This document shows positions 17,094 through 25,721 of a DNA stretch of 64,000 bases, one piece after another. The position numbers were made by a program, and so were the translations under genes. The notes below the pieces were generated by a model. The model was not told the DNA's origin, searched no databases, and saw only the letters and a program-made list of their open reading frames with translations. The stretch's first letter is position 1, and every line of letters starts with the position of its first letter. The stretch is from VAZQ01 sp963785745 (GTDB lineage Bacteria; Pseudomonadota; Alphaproteobacteria; Rhizobiales; Xanthobacteraceae). The stretch spans positions 62,001 to 126,000 of the forward strand of contig CAWAWR010000019.1 of NCBI GenBank assembly GCA_963785745.1, read 5' to 3'.

Positions 17094-17152
17094 ACCTTTT
17101 TGCCCGTCGCTGCGAATAAGGAGTGTCAGTCCCCAATGCCGGGAAGGCTCCA

Positions 17153-17458
17153 ATGTCGCGTCACCTTGTCCAAGTCCTCGTCGCCGCCGTCGTTCTGAAT
17201 TCCGCCGCCGTGGCATCGACCATGCTGTGGCCCAGCACCGCAACGTCGACGGCAAGCCAGGTCTCCACGGCCAGCGCCGACTTCGATCACGTCTTCGCCA
17301 GCGTGACGACCCCGCCCGTCCGCACCCCGGTCGATCTGACAACCCCCGATTTTGACAAGGTCTTCGCCAGCGTGAGCGCCCCACGCCGAGAAAACACGCC
17401 GCCAAATCGCGAGCGGCTTCGTAACATCGGCTGGCAGCGAATTCTCGGATCGAGCTAG
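17153..17458 (+). CDS. small exported protein with two DFD[HK]VFASV repeats
   Basis: The protein has 101 aa. A hydrophobic N-terminus (LVQVLVAAVVLNSAAVAS) looks like a signal peptide or anchor. The rest is Thr/Ser/Pro-rich and contains two near-identical 9-residue units, DFDHVFASV and DFDKVFASV, about 25 residues apart, each followed by a Pro-containing segment. GGAAGG precedes ATG 17153. I recognise no family. The repeats suggest a short binding motif presented twice. It sits alone between the esterase and a damaged tctC gene. Confidence 0.6.
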   Translation: MSRHLVQVLVAAVVLNSAAVASTMLWPSTATSTASQVSTASADFDHVFASVTTPPVRTPVDLTTPDFDKVFASVSAPRRENTPPNRERLRNIGWQRILGSS

Positions 17459-17639
17459 GCGACGCCGCAGACTTCGGGCGTTGCGGCGCGGTTCTCACCG
17501 CACCTGCAGGAAGCGGTCTGGGGTTGCTTGCCCGCGGATGGGTCCGTGCTAGGCTCGCTGCGCTGTGCAGTGAGACCAGGCCGCCGCATCACAAAAAATG
17601 GCGGAAGCGTCTCGACCAATCGTCGGGAGGAGACCGCAC

Positions 17640-18604
17640 ATGCTGAGCAGGCGTTCGATCGTCGCTGCCGGACTATTGTCGCCCTTTGCGGCGCAAGCCC
17701 AAACAGCGCCGCCGGGAATGGTGCGGATCATCAATCCGTTTCCCGCCGGCGGCACCTCTGACGCCATGGCGCGGCTGCTGCAGCCCGCCTTGCAACAGAG
17801 CTTCGGCGCCACCGTCATCGTGGAGAACCGGCCCGGCGCTTCCGCCTCGATCGGAGCGACCGCGGTGGCGAAATCGCCACCGGACGGCACGACCTGGCTG
17901 CTGACTTCGGAGACATTCCTGGTCTCGACGCTGCTGCTCCCCAATCTGCCGTTCGATGTGCAGAAGGATTTCGAGCCGGTGACGATGATCGCGCGCGGAC
18001 CGATGGTGCTGTGCGCGCACCCCTCGCGGCCCTATCGCACGCTGCCCGAGCTGGTCGCCGCGGCGAAGGCAGCGCCCGACAAGCTGACCTACGGGACCAC
18101 CGGCCTCGGCAGCAACGGACATCTCACGGTGGCCGCGTTGTGCCAGCTCATGGGAATACGCTGGTGCATGTCCCCTATCGGGGCGCCGCGCCGCTCTTGA
18201 ATGACGGCACCGCCGGTCACGTCGACATGGTGATCTCGTCGAGCGCGACGGTCGCGCCGCAGGTCGAGTCCGGACAATTGCGCGCGCTGATCCAGTTCGG
18301 CGAGCAGCGCGCATCGTTCATCCCGGATACGCCGACCGCGGTCGAGCAGGGCATCACCAGCCTGCGCGCCTATTCATGGTTCGGCTTCTTCGGCCCGGCA
18401 GGAACGCCGAAGCCCGTCATCGACCGGTTCTACCGGGATATCGTCGCGGCGGTGCGTGACGAGAAAACCCACGGGATCTTCATCAACAAGTTCCGGGTCG
18501 ACGTGCCGCTTCCCACGCCGGAAGAGCTGCGCAAGATGATCGCCGACGGGCTGCCGTTCTGGGCCAAGATTATCAGCGATAACAACATCAAGGGCGGATC
18601 CTGA
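17640..18604 (+). pseudogene. TctC/Bug-type solute-binding protein with one frameshift
   Basis: The first frame from ATG 17640 (GGGAGGAG upstream) gives a signal peptide, then MVRIINPFPAGGTSDAMARL, VIVENRPGAS and DGTTWLL. At about 18160 it leaves the family pattern, and the next frame resumes with LVHVPYRGAAPLLNDG and runs to the family C-terminus, stop at 18602. Restoring one C (CGC-CTG-GTG) would give an intact protein of about 320 aa. It could be a recent pseudogene or a sequencing error. The downstream MBL-fold genes may belong with it in uptake and use of one substrate. Confidence 0.8.
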
Positions 18605-18704
18605 ACCCGCTCGAAACGCATCGCTGAGCGCCGCGGCGCGGATAGCGCCGTGGTTGAAACCCTGATAGAACGGCCCGCCAGAAAATTGCAGAGAACGGAA
18701 TCAC

Positions 18705-19589
18705 GTGCTCGATCGGACAAAAAGCGGAAACGTCGAAGAGCTTGGCGCCGACAAGCTTTATGCCCTCCAGAACCCGATGTTGCTCGACGGCCGGGTCAGC
18801 TCCTATCCGGGGAGCGCGCGCGGCTATTCGGTCACCAACTGCTACCTGCTGCGGCAACCCGATGCCGCCTGGCTGATCGACACCGGCTTCGGCGGCGATG
18901 AGCCGGCGCTGCGCGCGCAGATCGAGTCGCTGATCCCGCGCACGCTGCCGCTCTCGCTCTTGCCGCTGCGCTTGAACGAGTTCATGTCGATCCAGAACAT
19001 CGATCCGTTCACGCTCTACTTCAACGTCAAGGAATGCTTCACCGGCAATCCCGACGCTGCGTTCTGGTTCGACTTCGGCGCCGGCTCGGATTCCGGCAAG
19101 AACACGCTCGACCAGCTCAACATCACCACCATCAGCCGCGAGGAAACGATCCCGATCGGCAACCTCGGCCGGCCGGTGGTCGTCTATCAGGCGCCGATCC
19201 GCCTGATCGCGACGCGCTGGATCTACGACGAAGCGACCAAGACGATGTTCACCTCCGACATGTTCACGCACACCTGGCGCGACCGGCCGGACGGCCCCTG
19301 GATCATCGAGGACGGCGACGACGATCCGACCGATTTCGATCACGTACGCTCGTTCCTGCTCAACACCCGCTACTGGTGGCTGGAAGGCGTCGACACCGCG
19401 AAACTGCGCAAGGGCATCGACAAGATCCTGTCGAAGCACGACATCGAGACGATCGCGCCCGGCTACGGCTGCATCCTGCGCGGCAAGAAGACCGTCGAGA
19501 AGCACATCACGCTGGTCGACGACGTGCTGAAGTCGCTCGACAAGTCGGTCGCGACATCGCGCTACGTCGACCGCGACGAGGAAAGATAA
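18705..19589 (+). CDS. flavodiiron-type MBL-fold protein with eroded metal ligands
   Basis: The protein has 294 aa. The fold pattern is that of the MBL domain of flavodiiron/oxygen-binding diiron proteins: TNCYLLRQPDAAWLIDTGF, a middle segment with LIATRWIYDEATKTMFTSDMFTH (where relatives have LFSGDAF), and IAPGYGCILRG near the end. The metal-binding HxExDH region is absent, and the final APSHG-type His is Tyr. It therefore probably cannot hold a normal dinuclear centre. It overlaps the next, better-preserved homologue by one base (TAATG), so the two are likely made together, perhaps as a heteromer. The start GTG 18705 is weakly supported. Confidence 0.7.
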   Translation: MLDRTKSGNVEELGADKLYALQNPMLLDGRVSSYPGSARGYSVTNCYLLRQPDAAWLIDTGFGGDEPALRAQIESLIPRTLPLSLLPLRLNEFMSIQNIDPFTLYFNVKECFTGNPDAAFWFDFGAGSDSGKNTLDQLNITTISREETIPIGNLGRPVVVYQAPIRLIATRWIYDEATKTMFTSDMFTHTWRDRPDGPWIIEDGDDDPTDFDHVRSFLLNTRYWWLEGVDTAKLRKGIDKILSKHDIETIAPGYGCILRGKKTVEKHITLVDDVLKSLDKSVATSRYVDRDEER

Positions 19590-20446
19590 TGCCAGTCCGT
19601 CATCAAGGCACCCTCAACCGCCCCAACCCGCTGCCGCGCGAGGTCGCGCCCGGCATCTTCTGGCTGGGCGAGTGCCTGGAGCAGCGCCAGCAGGGCAAGA
19701 TCTATCACGGCTGCAACGCCTGCTTCCTGATCGTCGGCGGCACCGCCTCGATGCTGGTCGAGACCGGGCACCCGAAGGATTTCCCGATCATCGAGGGGCA
19801 ACTCAACACGCTCCTCCCCGGCAAGCCGCCGCTGAAATATCTGTTCGTCACCCATCAGGAGACGCCGCATTGCGGCGGGCTCGGCCGCGTGCTGTCGCGC
19901 TTTCCCGACGCGATCCTCTGCGGCGACGTCAGCGACTACCACCTCGCCTTCCCGCAATACGAACACCGCATGCGCATGATGAAGGACGGCGACGAGATCG
20001 ACCTCGGCGGCCGCGGCTTCCGCGCCGTCGAGCCTGTCGTGCGCGACATGCGCACCACCTGGTGGGGTTTTGAGACGCGCGACCGCGTGCTGTTCCCCGG
20101 CGACGGCTTCGCCTACAGCCACTATCACGAGGACGGCCACTGCGGCCTGGTCGCCGAGGAAGCGGCCTCGCTCGATCTGCAGGACACCACCGCCGTGTTC
20201 GCCGACCTGGCGCTGTGGTGGACCAAGTGGGCCGATATGCGGAACTACTGCGAAAGGCTGGACCACTTGATGACGACGCTCGACGTCAAGACCGTCTGCC
20301 CGACGCACGGGCTGGTCATCACCGACGTCGCCACGACCATGCCGAAGGTGAAGGAAGGCCTGCTCTACGGCTCGAGCGTCGCCGAGCGCGGCACCAACGA
20401 CGCGTCATTCGGCAAGAAGCCGGCGGCGGCTGCGGCTACGACCTGA
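19589..20446 (+). CDS. flavodiiron-type MBL-fold protein
   Basis: The protein has 285 aa. Family features in order: NACFLIVGGTASMLVETG, VTHQETPHCGG (corresponding to HxExDH with Asp replaced by Pro), KDGDEIDLGGRGFRAVEP, TRDRVLFPGDGFAYSH and CPTHGLVI. Relatives use this domain to bind two irons and react with O2 or NO, or to sense O2; no flavodoxin domain is attached here. The Asp-to-Pro change may leave only part of the site. ATG 19589 overlaps the previous stop, with GAGGAAAG before it. The C-terminus is Ala-rich and probably disordered. Confidence 0.8.
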   Translation: MPVRHQGTLNRPNPLPREVAPGIFWLGECLEQRQQGKIYHGCNACFLIVGGTASMLVETGHPKDFPIIEGQLNTLLPGKPPLKYLFVTHQETPHCGGLGRVLSRFPDAILCGDVSDYHLAFPQYEHRMRMMKDGDEIDLGGRGFRAVEPVVRDMRTTWWGFETRDRVLFPGDGFAYSHYHEDGHCGLVAEEAASLDLQDTTAVFADLALWWTKWADMRNYCERLDHLMTTLDVKTVCPTHGLVITDVATTMPKVKEGLLYGSSVAERGTNDASFGKKPAAAAATT

Positions 20447-20662
20447 TCGGCCCTCGGAAGTTTCACAGGCAAGACCAGCGGGCACTTGCGGTGGGGGCCG
20501 CCGGCTGCGCCGACGGCAATTTGATGCATTGCCGTCACACCTTCCAGAAATTCATCCGCGCAAGCGGGAAAACCCTTTGAATGTTGTTGCGCACGCGCGA
20601 CCAAGGCCCCTAGCTAGCAGTCAATCTGAATCGCAGTGCCGGGCTTGATGGAGGTGGCGCAC

Positions 20663-20893
20663 ATGCGTGTCGCCAAGCGTTCCGCTATTCTCGTCGTTGC
20701 CGCAGGCTTGTTTGTCGCAACGAGCGGCACAGCCGCGCTGAGCAACGAGAGCAACTGCCGGCAACTGGAAGACCTTGCGCGGCAATATGCCGGGGTCAAA
20801 TTGACCAGCGCACAGCAGCAGATCAAGCGCAGGCTGGTCGCCTGGTACAACGACAATTGCAAGCGGACGCGAAGCGTCCACGCGCGGCGCTGA
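20663..20893 (+). CDS. small secreted hypothetical protein
   Basis: The protein has 76 aa. Residues 1-25 form a signal peptide (AILVVAAGLFVATSGTAA). The mature part is short, charged and helical with two cysteines (NCRQLEDLA and DNCKR), separated by QIKRRLVAWYN. I recall this pattern from short rhizobial hypotheticals. GGAGGTGG lies just before ATG 20663, a strong binding site. The function is unknown; a disulfide-held helical hairpin in the periplasm is plausible. Confidence 0.65.
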   Translation: MRVAKRSAILVVAAGLFVATSGTAALSNESNCRQLEDLARQYAGVKLTSAQQQIKRRLVAWYNDNCKRTRSVHARR

Positions 20894-21227
20894 CGATCAA
20901 CGCCCGGCGCGCCCTTACCTCCCCATCAGATGCACGCGATACTCCACGCCGCCTTGATGCGCGGCTTGGCGCCAAAGCGCTTCCTGTTGGACCAAGAATT
21001 GGGCCAGGAAGCCCGGCGCCGGCGAAAGAGCCCTCGCCAAGTCCGCCTTGCGCCAAACCACGAACGAACTCGGTGGTTATCGATCAACAAGACGTGAGCG
21101 GAAGCCCGGTACTTCAGTCTTTCTTGCGCCTTCCTCCCGCGTGAGGAATTTTCCTGCTTCCATTGAACCAGAACGGGTGCTGGCGCGACCAACCGCGTTA
21201 GCCCAGTTCCCAAGCCGGAGGTACCCC
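20894..21227. other. 334-base intergenic region without a supported gene
   Basis: A 55-codon basic frame from ATG 20932 lacks a binding site and resembles nothing known, so it is not called. The last bases supply GGAGGT for the OsmC gene. No repeat or RNA was recognised. Confidence 0.45.
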
Positions 21228-21803
21228 ATGGCCATGGCCAATACAGCGACCAAAACAGCTCCCGTCAACAACGGCGTCAACGTCGAAGCTCTGATCGGCG
21301 CCCGCGAGGCGCTCACCGCAGCCCCCGCGGCCGCGCAATTCAAGTGGCGCGCGGCATGCGAATGGAAAAACGGCACCCATAGTCATTCCACCGTCGAAGG
21401 CTTCTATGGGCTGGGTGAAGAACAGCACCGCAAGACCACGTTCAAATTCGATGCCGACCATCCGGAAGTGTTCGCCTCCGAAGACAAAGGCGCCACCCCG
21501 GTCGAGTATGTCCTGGTGGGCCTCGCAAGCTGCCTGACCGCGGGCGTCGCGGCGATCGCGCAACATCGCAACATTCAACTGCGCAAGGTCACGGCCACCA
21601 TCGAAGGCAACATGGACCTGCAGGGCATTCTCGGCATCGACAGCGACGTCCGCAACGGATTCGGCGGCATCAAGGTCACCTACAAGATCGACGCCGATGC
21701 GAAACGCGAAGACATCGAGGCCCTCGTCGCGCAATCGCAGAAGCGCTCCGCGGTGTACGACATCGTCACCAATCCGACGAACGTCACCGTCGAGGTGGTT
21801 TGA
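21228..21803 (+). CDS. OsmC family protein
   Basis: The protein has 191 aa. It matches the OsmC/Ohr fold: a central GATPVEYVLVGLASCLTAGV containing the conserved peroxidatic Cys of the family, followed by GILGIDSDVRNGFGGIKVTY and a C-terminal KRSAVYDIVTNPTNVTVEV. An upstream Ohr-type first Cys was not identified, so peroxidase activity is uncertain. OsmC relatives detoxify organic hydroperoxides. GGAGGT precedes ATG 21228. It is monocistronic, followed by a palindromic repeat element. Confidence 0.85.
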   Translation: MAMANTATKTAPVNNGVNVEALIGAREALTAAPAAAQFKWRAACEWKNGTHSHSTVEGFYGLGEEQHRKTTFKFDADHPEVFASEDKGATPVEYVLVGLASCLTAGVAAIAQHRNIQLRKVTATIEGNMDLQGILGIDSDVRNGFGGIKVTYKIDADAKREDIEALVAQSQKRSAVYDIVTNPTNVTVEVV

Positions 21804-21835
21804 GCATTGCCGACGCGCTCAGCTCTATCCCGCTC

Positions 21836-21901
21836 GTCCCCGCGAAAGCGGGGACCCAGGAGCCACCAAGGAAGGTTCTGGATTCCCGCTTACGCGGGAA
21901 T
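21836..21901. repeat. paired alphaproteobacterial palindromic intergenic repeat
   Basis: Two perfect 8-bp hairpins lie 26 bases apart: GTCCCCGC-GAAA-GCGGGGAC (21836-21855) and ATTCCCGC-TTAC-GCGGGAAT (21882-21901). The cores CCCCGCGAAAGCGGGG and TTCCCGCTTACGCGGGAA belong to a repeat type I recall from Bradyrhizobium and Rhodopseudomonas intergenic spaces. It may also help end osmC transcription. It lies 33 bases after osmC and 43 before the next gene. Confidence 0.75.
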
Positions 21902-21944
21902 GAGCGGCGGATAGAACTCAGCCCGCCAACCACGGCCTGAAGGA

Positions 21945-23249
21945 TTGACTGCCATTCGTACCGTCACAACAGTCGTGATCGGGGCCGGACACGCCGGTCT
22001 CGCCATGAGCCGTTGCCTCGCCGAGCGCTCCATCGACCATGTGGTCCTGGAGCGCGGCGAGGTCGCGAACACATGGCGCAGCGAGCGCTGGGACTCGCTG
22101 CGGCTGCTCACGCCAAACTGGCAAAGCCGCCTGCCCGGCTTCGGCTACAAAGGCGACGATCCGGACGGTTACAGGACCGTGCCGGAGGTCGTCCGCTTCA
22201 TCGAAGACTATGCCAAGGCGATCGCGGCCCCGGTGGAAACCAACACAAGGGTGACATCCGTTCGCAGTACCGGCACAGGCTATCTGGTCCGGACGGAATG
22301 CGGCGACTGGCAATGCCGGACCGTCGTGCTGGCGTCGGGCGCGTGCAATCGCCCGCGTCTGCCTGCGATTGCCGATGTAGTGCCATCATCGGTCACCTAC
22401 CTGGCCGCGCAGCAATATCGCAATCCCGGTCAATTGGCCGATGGCGGGGTGCTGGTGGTCGGGGCATCGGCGAGCGGCACCCAGCTCGCCCATGAGATCC
22501 AGCGCTCGGGGCGGCAGGTTTATCTGTCGGTGGGCGAGCATATCCGGGCGCCGCGCATGTATCGCGGCAAGGACATTCAGTGGTGGATGGATGCCGCCGG
22601 CGTGCACGACGAACGCTATGACGCCGTCGATGACATCGCGAGGGCGCGGAAGGTTCCCTCCCTGCAGCTTGCCGGCACGCCCGACCGGTCGACACTCGAC
22701 CTCAATGCGCTCACCGATATCGGCGTCATTCTCGTCGGCCGCCTGGCTGGCATCGCCAACGGCAAGGCGCAGTTCGCAGGCTCGCTGCGCAACATGTGTG
22801 CGCTGTCCGATCTGAAGATGAACAGGCTTCTGGACACGATCGACGCCTGGGTGAACGCATGCGGTCTCGACACTCTGGCCGAGCCGCCGCGGCGCTTGCC
22901 GCCCACGCAGGTCGAAGACTCGCCTCCGCTCAGCATCGACCTCGCCGGCGGGACGATCAAGACGATGATCTGGGCCACCGGCTATCGCCCGGATTACACA
23001 TGGCTCGAACTGCCGGTGCTCGACCGCAAAGGCATGGTCCGTCATGACGGCGGGGTCGCCGATATGCCGGGCCTCTACCTCATGGGGCTGCACTTCATGC
23101 GGCGCCGGAAATCGACGCTGATCGACGGTGCCGGCGACGACGCCCGCGACCTCAGCGATCATCTCTCGTCCTATCTCGACGGCCGGACTCCAAAGACAGA
23201 CCGTCCGTCCGAGCAGCATCGCTTCCGTAATCTGAGCGAGGTGGTGTGA
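21945..23249 (+). CDS. flavin-containing monooxygenase-like oxidoreductase
   Basis: The protein has 434 aa. The FAD-binding GxGxxG is visible at the start (VVIGAGHAGLAMSRCL), a second Rossmann motif, probably for NADPH, is GGVLVVGASASGTQLA (about residues 165-180), and a late IWATGYRPDYTWL is the ATG motif of class B-like flavin monooxygenases. Such enzymes oxidise small organic nucleophiles or ketones. TTG 21945 is the first possible start after an in-frame stop, but AAGGA lies right against it; an ATT at 21954 would be better spaced. The substrate is unknown. Confidence 0.8.
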   Translation: MTAIRTVTTVVIGAGHAGLAMSRCLAERSIDHVVLERGEVANTWRSERWDSLRLLTPNWQSRLPGFGYKGDDPDGYRTVPEVVRFIEDYAKAIAAPVETNTRVTSVRSTGTGYLVRTECGDWQCRTVVLASGACNRPRLPAIADVVPSSVTYLAAQQYRNPGQLADGGVLVVGASASGTQLAHEIQRSGRQVYLSVGEHIRAPRMYRGKDIQWWMDAAGVHDERYDAVDDIARARKVPSLQLAGTPDRSTLDLNALTDIGVILVGRLAGIANGKAQFAGSLRNMCALSDLKMNRLLDTIDAWVNACGLDTLAEPPRRLPPTQVEDSPPLSIDLAGGTIKTMIWATGYRPDYTWLELPVLDRKGMVRHDGGVADMPGLYLMGLHFMRRRKSTLIDGAGDDARDLSDHLSSYLDGRTPKTDRPSEQHRFRNLSEVV

Positions 23250-23252
23250 TCG

Positions 23253-23924
23253 CTAGTTCAGCGACCGCTGGAACGACGGGGGCGTCACAATCGCAACCAT
23301 CATCTGCTTGAGCGCGGCATCGACTTCGCCCAGCGGGTCGCGATCGCCACGGCCGCCCTGCGCTGGCGCCGCGACCGCGGGCGCGGCGAGCTGGCGACCA
23401 GCAACGTCCTTCAGAGATTCAGGCTGAGGCGCCTCGACATCGCTCGGGATATTCTGCAACGGTGGGGCCTCGATGCGCGGCAAGCCCACGCGTTGTCCCG
23501 CCAGCAATCGCGCCCTGCGACGGTCGGAGCGAGCAAACAGCCCCAGCAGCGATATGACTCTCCGGGCGGCCGACTTGCGCATCTGCTCGCGCGCCACAAC
23601 GGCCGCGACCTGGGAGGATTGCTTGCCAAGTTCAGTCTTGAGGCGGCCGATCTCGGCGGCCTGTCTTCCAATCTCGGCGAGCTCGGCCGCAGCCTTGGTT
23701 CGCATCGCCGCCAGCCTCGTTTCCATGCGATACATCGACATCGCAAATTCAGCGCGCAGCAGGTCTTTGCCTGCCTGCACCTCGACAAGCGATACCGGCG
23801 TGGCGTCGAGAACTTTTTGGGTGGTCAAGCGCACGGCGCGCTCGTGAACGAACGGGACCACGATGACGATCAACAGGGACGCCGCCAGGAATCCCATGCC
23901 AAAACCCATGGCGATCTCAATCAC
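23253..23924 (-). CDS. membrane-anchored coiled-coil hypothetical protein
   Basis: The protein has 223 aa. One N-terminal transmembrane helix (MGFGMGFLAASLLIVIVVPFV) is followed by HERAVRLTTQKV and a long charged helix (LLRAEFAMSMYRMETRLAAM through ELGKQSSQVAAVVAREQ, about 55-120) likely to form a coiled coil, then a Pro-rich tail. I recall this arrangement from uncharacterised Bradyrhizobium proteins. GTG 23924 is chosen because GAGGG precedes it and because the membrane helix begins there. Its stop is three bases from the convergent monooxygenase stop. The role is unknown, possibly envelope-related. Confidence 0.65.
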   Translation of the reverse strand: MIEIAMGFGMGFLAASLLIVIVVPFVHERAVRLTTQKVLDATPVSLVEVQAGKDLLRAEFAMSMYRMETRLAAMRTKAAAELAEIGRQAAEIGRLKTELGKQSSQVAAVVAREQMRKSAARRVISLLGLFARSDRRRARLLAGQRVGLPRIEAPPLQNIPSDVEAPQPESLKDVAGRQLAAPAVAAPAQGGRGDRDPLGEVDAALKQMMVAIVTPPSFQRSLN

Positions 23925-24206
23925 GATACGCCCTCGGCCGTTGCGAGCGCGTGCAATACCGATCGAGCGGCGCCAACAATCCAGATCAAGGTGATCAGCC
24001 CCCGCAGGTCCCTCGCGTCGGGCTACCAGACGGCCGGCCGCGGCCGGTGGTAAAGCCACCATGCCGGACCGTGATCTCTAGGACGTTGGTTAATTTCTTT
24101 TGGGGATGAGCGACGGCCGCTCGCGGCGCACGGCAGGATGAATGAAGCGCCCGCCGGCGGAAAGAATATCCGCGGAAGAATGCTCGGACCGACTTTCGTC
24201 CGAGCC

Positions 24207-25007
24207 CTACGCCGTCGCCGCGGCCACCGCGCGGCGCGCCAGCACACCCACGAGGTGCGCGCGATACTCGGCGCTGCCGTGGATGTCGCTCGACATCCCG
24301 TCGGCCGGCACCGTCATGCCGTCGAGCGATTTTGCGCCAAAGCGCTTCTTGAGCGCCTCCTCGAACGAGGTCACGCGGAATACGCCGTTGGAGCCGGCGC
24401 CGGTCACCGCCACGCGGATTTCGGAGCCGCGCTTCGACACGAACACGCCGACCAGCGCAAAGCGCGAAGCCGGGTTCGGGAATTTCACGTAGGCGGCCTT
24501 GTTCACCTTCGGGAACTGGAAGCGCACGATGATCTCGTCCGGCTCCAGCGCGGTCTCGAACAGGCCCTTGAAGAAGTCGTCGGCCAGGATGCGGCGCTTG
24601 TTGGTGACGATGGTGGCGCCAAGCCCGAGGACCGCCGCCGGATAGTCGGCGTTCGGATCGTTGTTGGCGACCGAGCCGCCGATGGTGCCGCGATGGCGCA
24701 CCGCCGGATCGCCGATCAGGCCCGCGAGCTCCGCCAGCGCCGGGATGTTCTCCTTGACGATCGGCGAGGTCGCGACCTCGACGTGCCGCGTGAACGCGCC
24801 GACGACCAGCGAACGGCCTTTCATCTCGATGCCGGAGATGCCCTCGATCTGCGACATGTCGATGATGTGCTTCGGCCCCGCGAGGCGAAGCTTCATGGTC
24901 GGGATCAGCGTGTGGCCGCCGGCGAGGAGCTTGGCCTCCTCTTGTCGTGCCAACAGCCCTGCCGCCTGCCGTACCGTCGTCGGGCGATGGAATTTGAATT
25001 CGTACAT
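24207..25007 (-). CDS. coxM: CO dehydrogenase-type medium subunit (FAD-binding)
   Basis: The protein has 266 aa, typical for CoxM/CutM-like subunits. The two FAD motifs are present: AGGHTLIPTMK (about 29-39) and GTIGGSVANNDPNADYP (about 107-123). The C-terminal CO_deh_flav_C domain follows from about 165. This subunit passes electrons between the [2Fe-2S] protein and an external acceptor. coxS lies 36 bases upstream and coxG further up, but no large molybdenum subunit follows: the next minus-strand gene is unrelated. The substrate is unknown; CO itself cannot be assumed. Confidence 0.88.
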   Translation of the reverse strand: MYEFKFHRPTTVRQAAGLLARQEEAKLLAGGHTLIPTMKLRLAGPKHIIDMSQIEGISGIEMKGRSLVVGAFTRHVEVATSPIVKENIPALAELAGLIGDPAVRHRGTIGGSVANNDPNADYPAAVLGLGATIVTNKRRILADDFFKGLFETALEPDEIIVRFQFPKVNKAAYVKFPNPASRFALVGVFVSKRGSEIRVAVTGAGSNGVFRVTSFEEALKKRFGAKSLDGMTVPADGMSSDIHGSAEYRAHLVGVLARRAVAAATA

Positions 25008-25043
25008 GGCGTGCCGTCCTGATTGCGAAGTTATGCGCTGGTG

Positions 25044-25523
25044 TTACGCGCCCTTGCCCATGGCCTTGGCGCCCGCCGCGATCGCTTTCACGATGTTGTG
25101 GTAGCCGGTGCAGCGGCAGATGTTGCCTTCGAGCTCGTGCCGGATGGTCTTCTCGTCGAGATCGTTGCCCTTGCGCTGCACGATGTCGACCGCGGACATG
25201 ATCATGCCCGGCGTGCAGTAGCCGCACTGCAGCGCGTGGTTCTCGCGGAACGCCTCCTGCATCGGATGCAGCGGGCCGTTCGCCTCGGCAAGCCCTTCGA
25301 TCGTGGTGATGTTGGCGCCCTGCACCTGCCAGGCGAAGGTCGTGCACGACTTCACCGCCTTGCCGTCGATGTGGACGACGCAAGCGCCGCACTGCGAGGT
25401 GTCGCAGCCCACATGCGTTCCGGTGAGCCGAAGTTGCTCGCGCAGGAATTGCACCAGTAGGGTGCGCGGTTCGACGTCACCGGTGACGGGCTTGCCGTTC
25501 ACCGTCATAGCGACGGCGGTCAT
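25044..25523 (-). CDS. coxS: CO dehydrogenase-type small subunit with two [2Fe-2S] clusters
   Basis: The protein has 159 aa. The plant-type ferredoxin cluster motif is CDTSQCGAC plus a following Cys (about 40-60), and the second helical cluster motif is CGYC followed by CRC (about 100-138). This is the full set for the small subunit of xanthine-oxidase-type enzymes. It is expected to form a heterotrimer with a large molybdopterin subunit and coxM. A large subunit is not in this window. The start is ATG 25523, and the gene lies between coxG and coxM. Confidence 0.92.
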   Translation of the reverse strand: MTAVAMTVNGKPVTGDVEPRTLLVQFLREQLRLTGTHVGCDTSQCGACVVHIDGKAVKSCTTFAWQVQGANITTIEGLAEANGPLHPMQEAFRENHALQCGYCTPGMIMSAVDIVQRKGNDLDEKTIRHELEGNICRCTGYHNIVKAIAAGAKAMGKGA

Positions 25524-25721
25524 AGAGGTACCTCCAAAAATCCGGGCCGGGCGGCCTGTTTTGCGTGCCGCCGGCGGGGACCGGCAACAGATAGGGGCAA
25601 AATCGCGACGATTTTGCCCCGTTTTGCGGTTTTGAACAAGTTCAACTCTGAACCGGACATGCGCGCGTGGTCAAGGGTTTGGTCGCGGTATTCCAGATAA
25701 TGAGAGGGACTGGGCGGGCGC

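Noticed and set aside
20932..21099. 55-codon basic frame before osmC
   Set aside because: No ribosome binding site, no conserved look, and rare codon use compared with neighbours.
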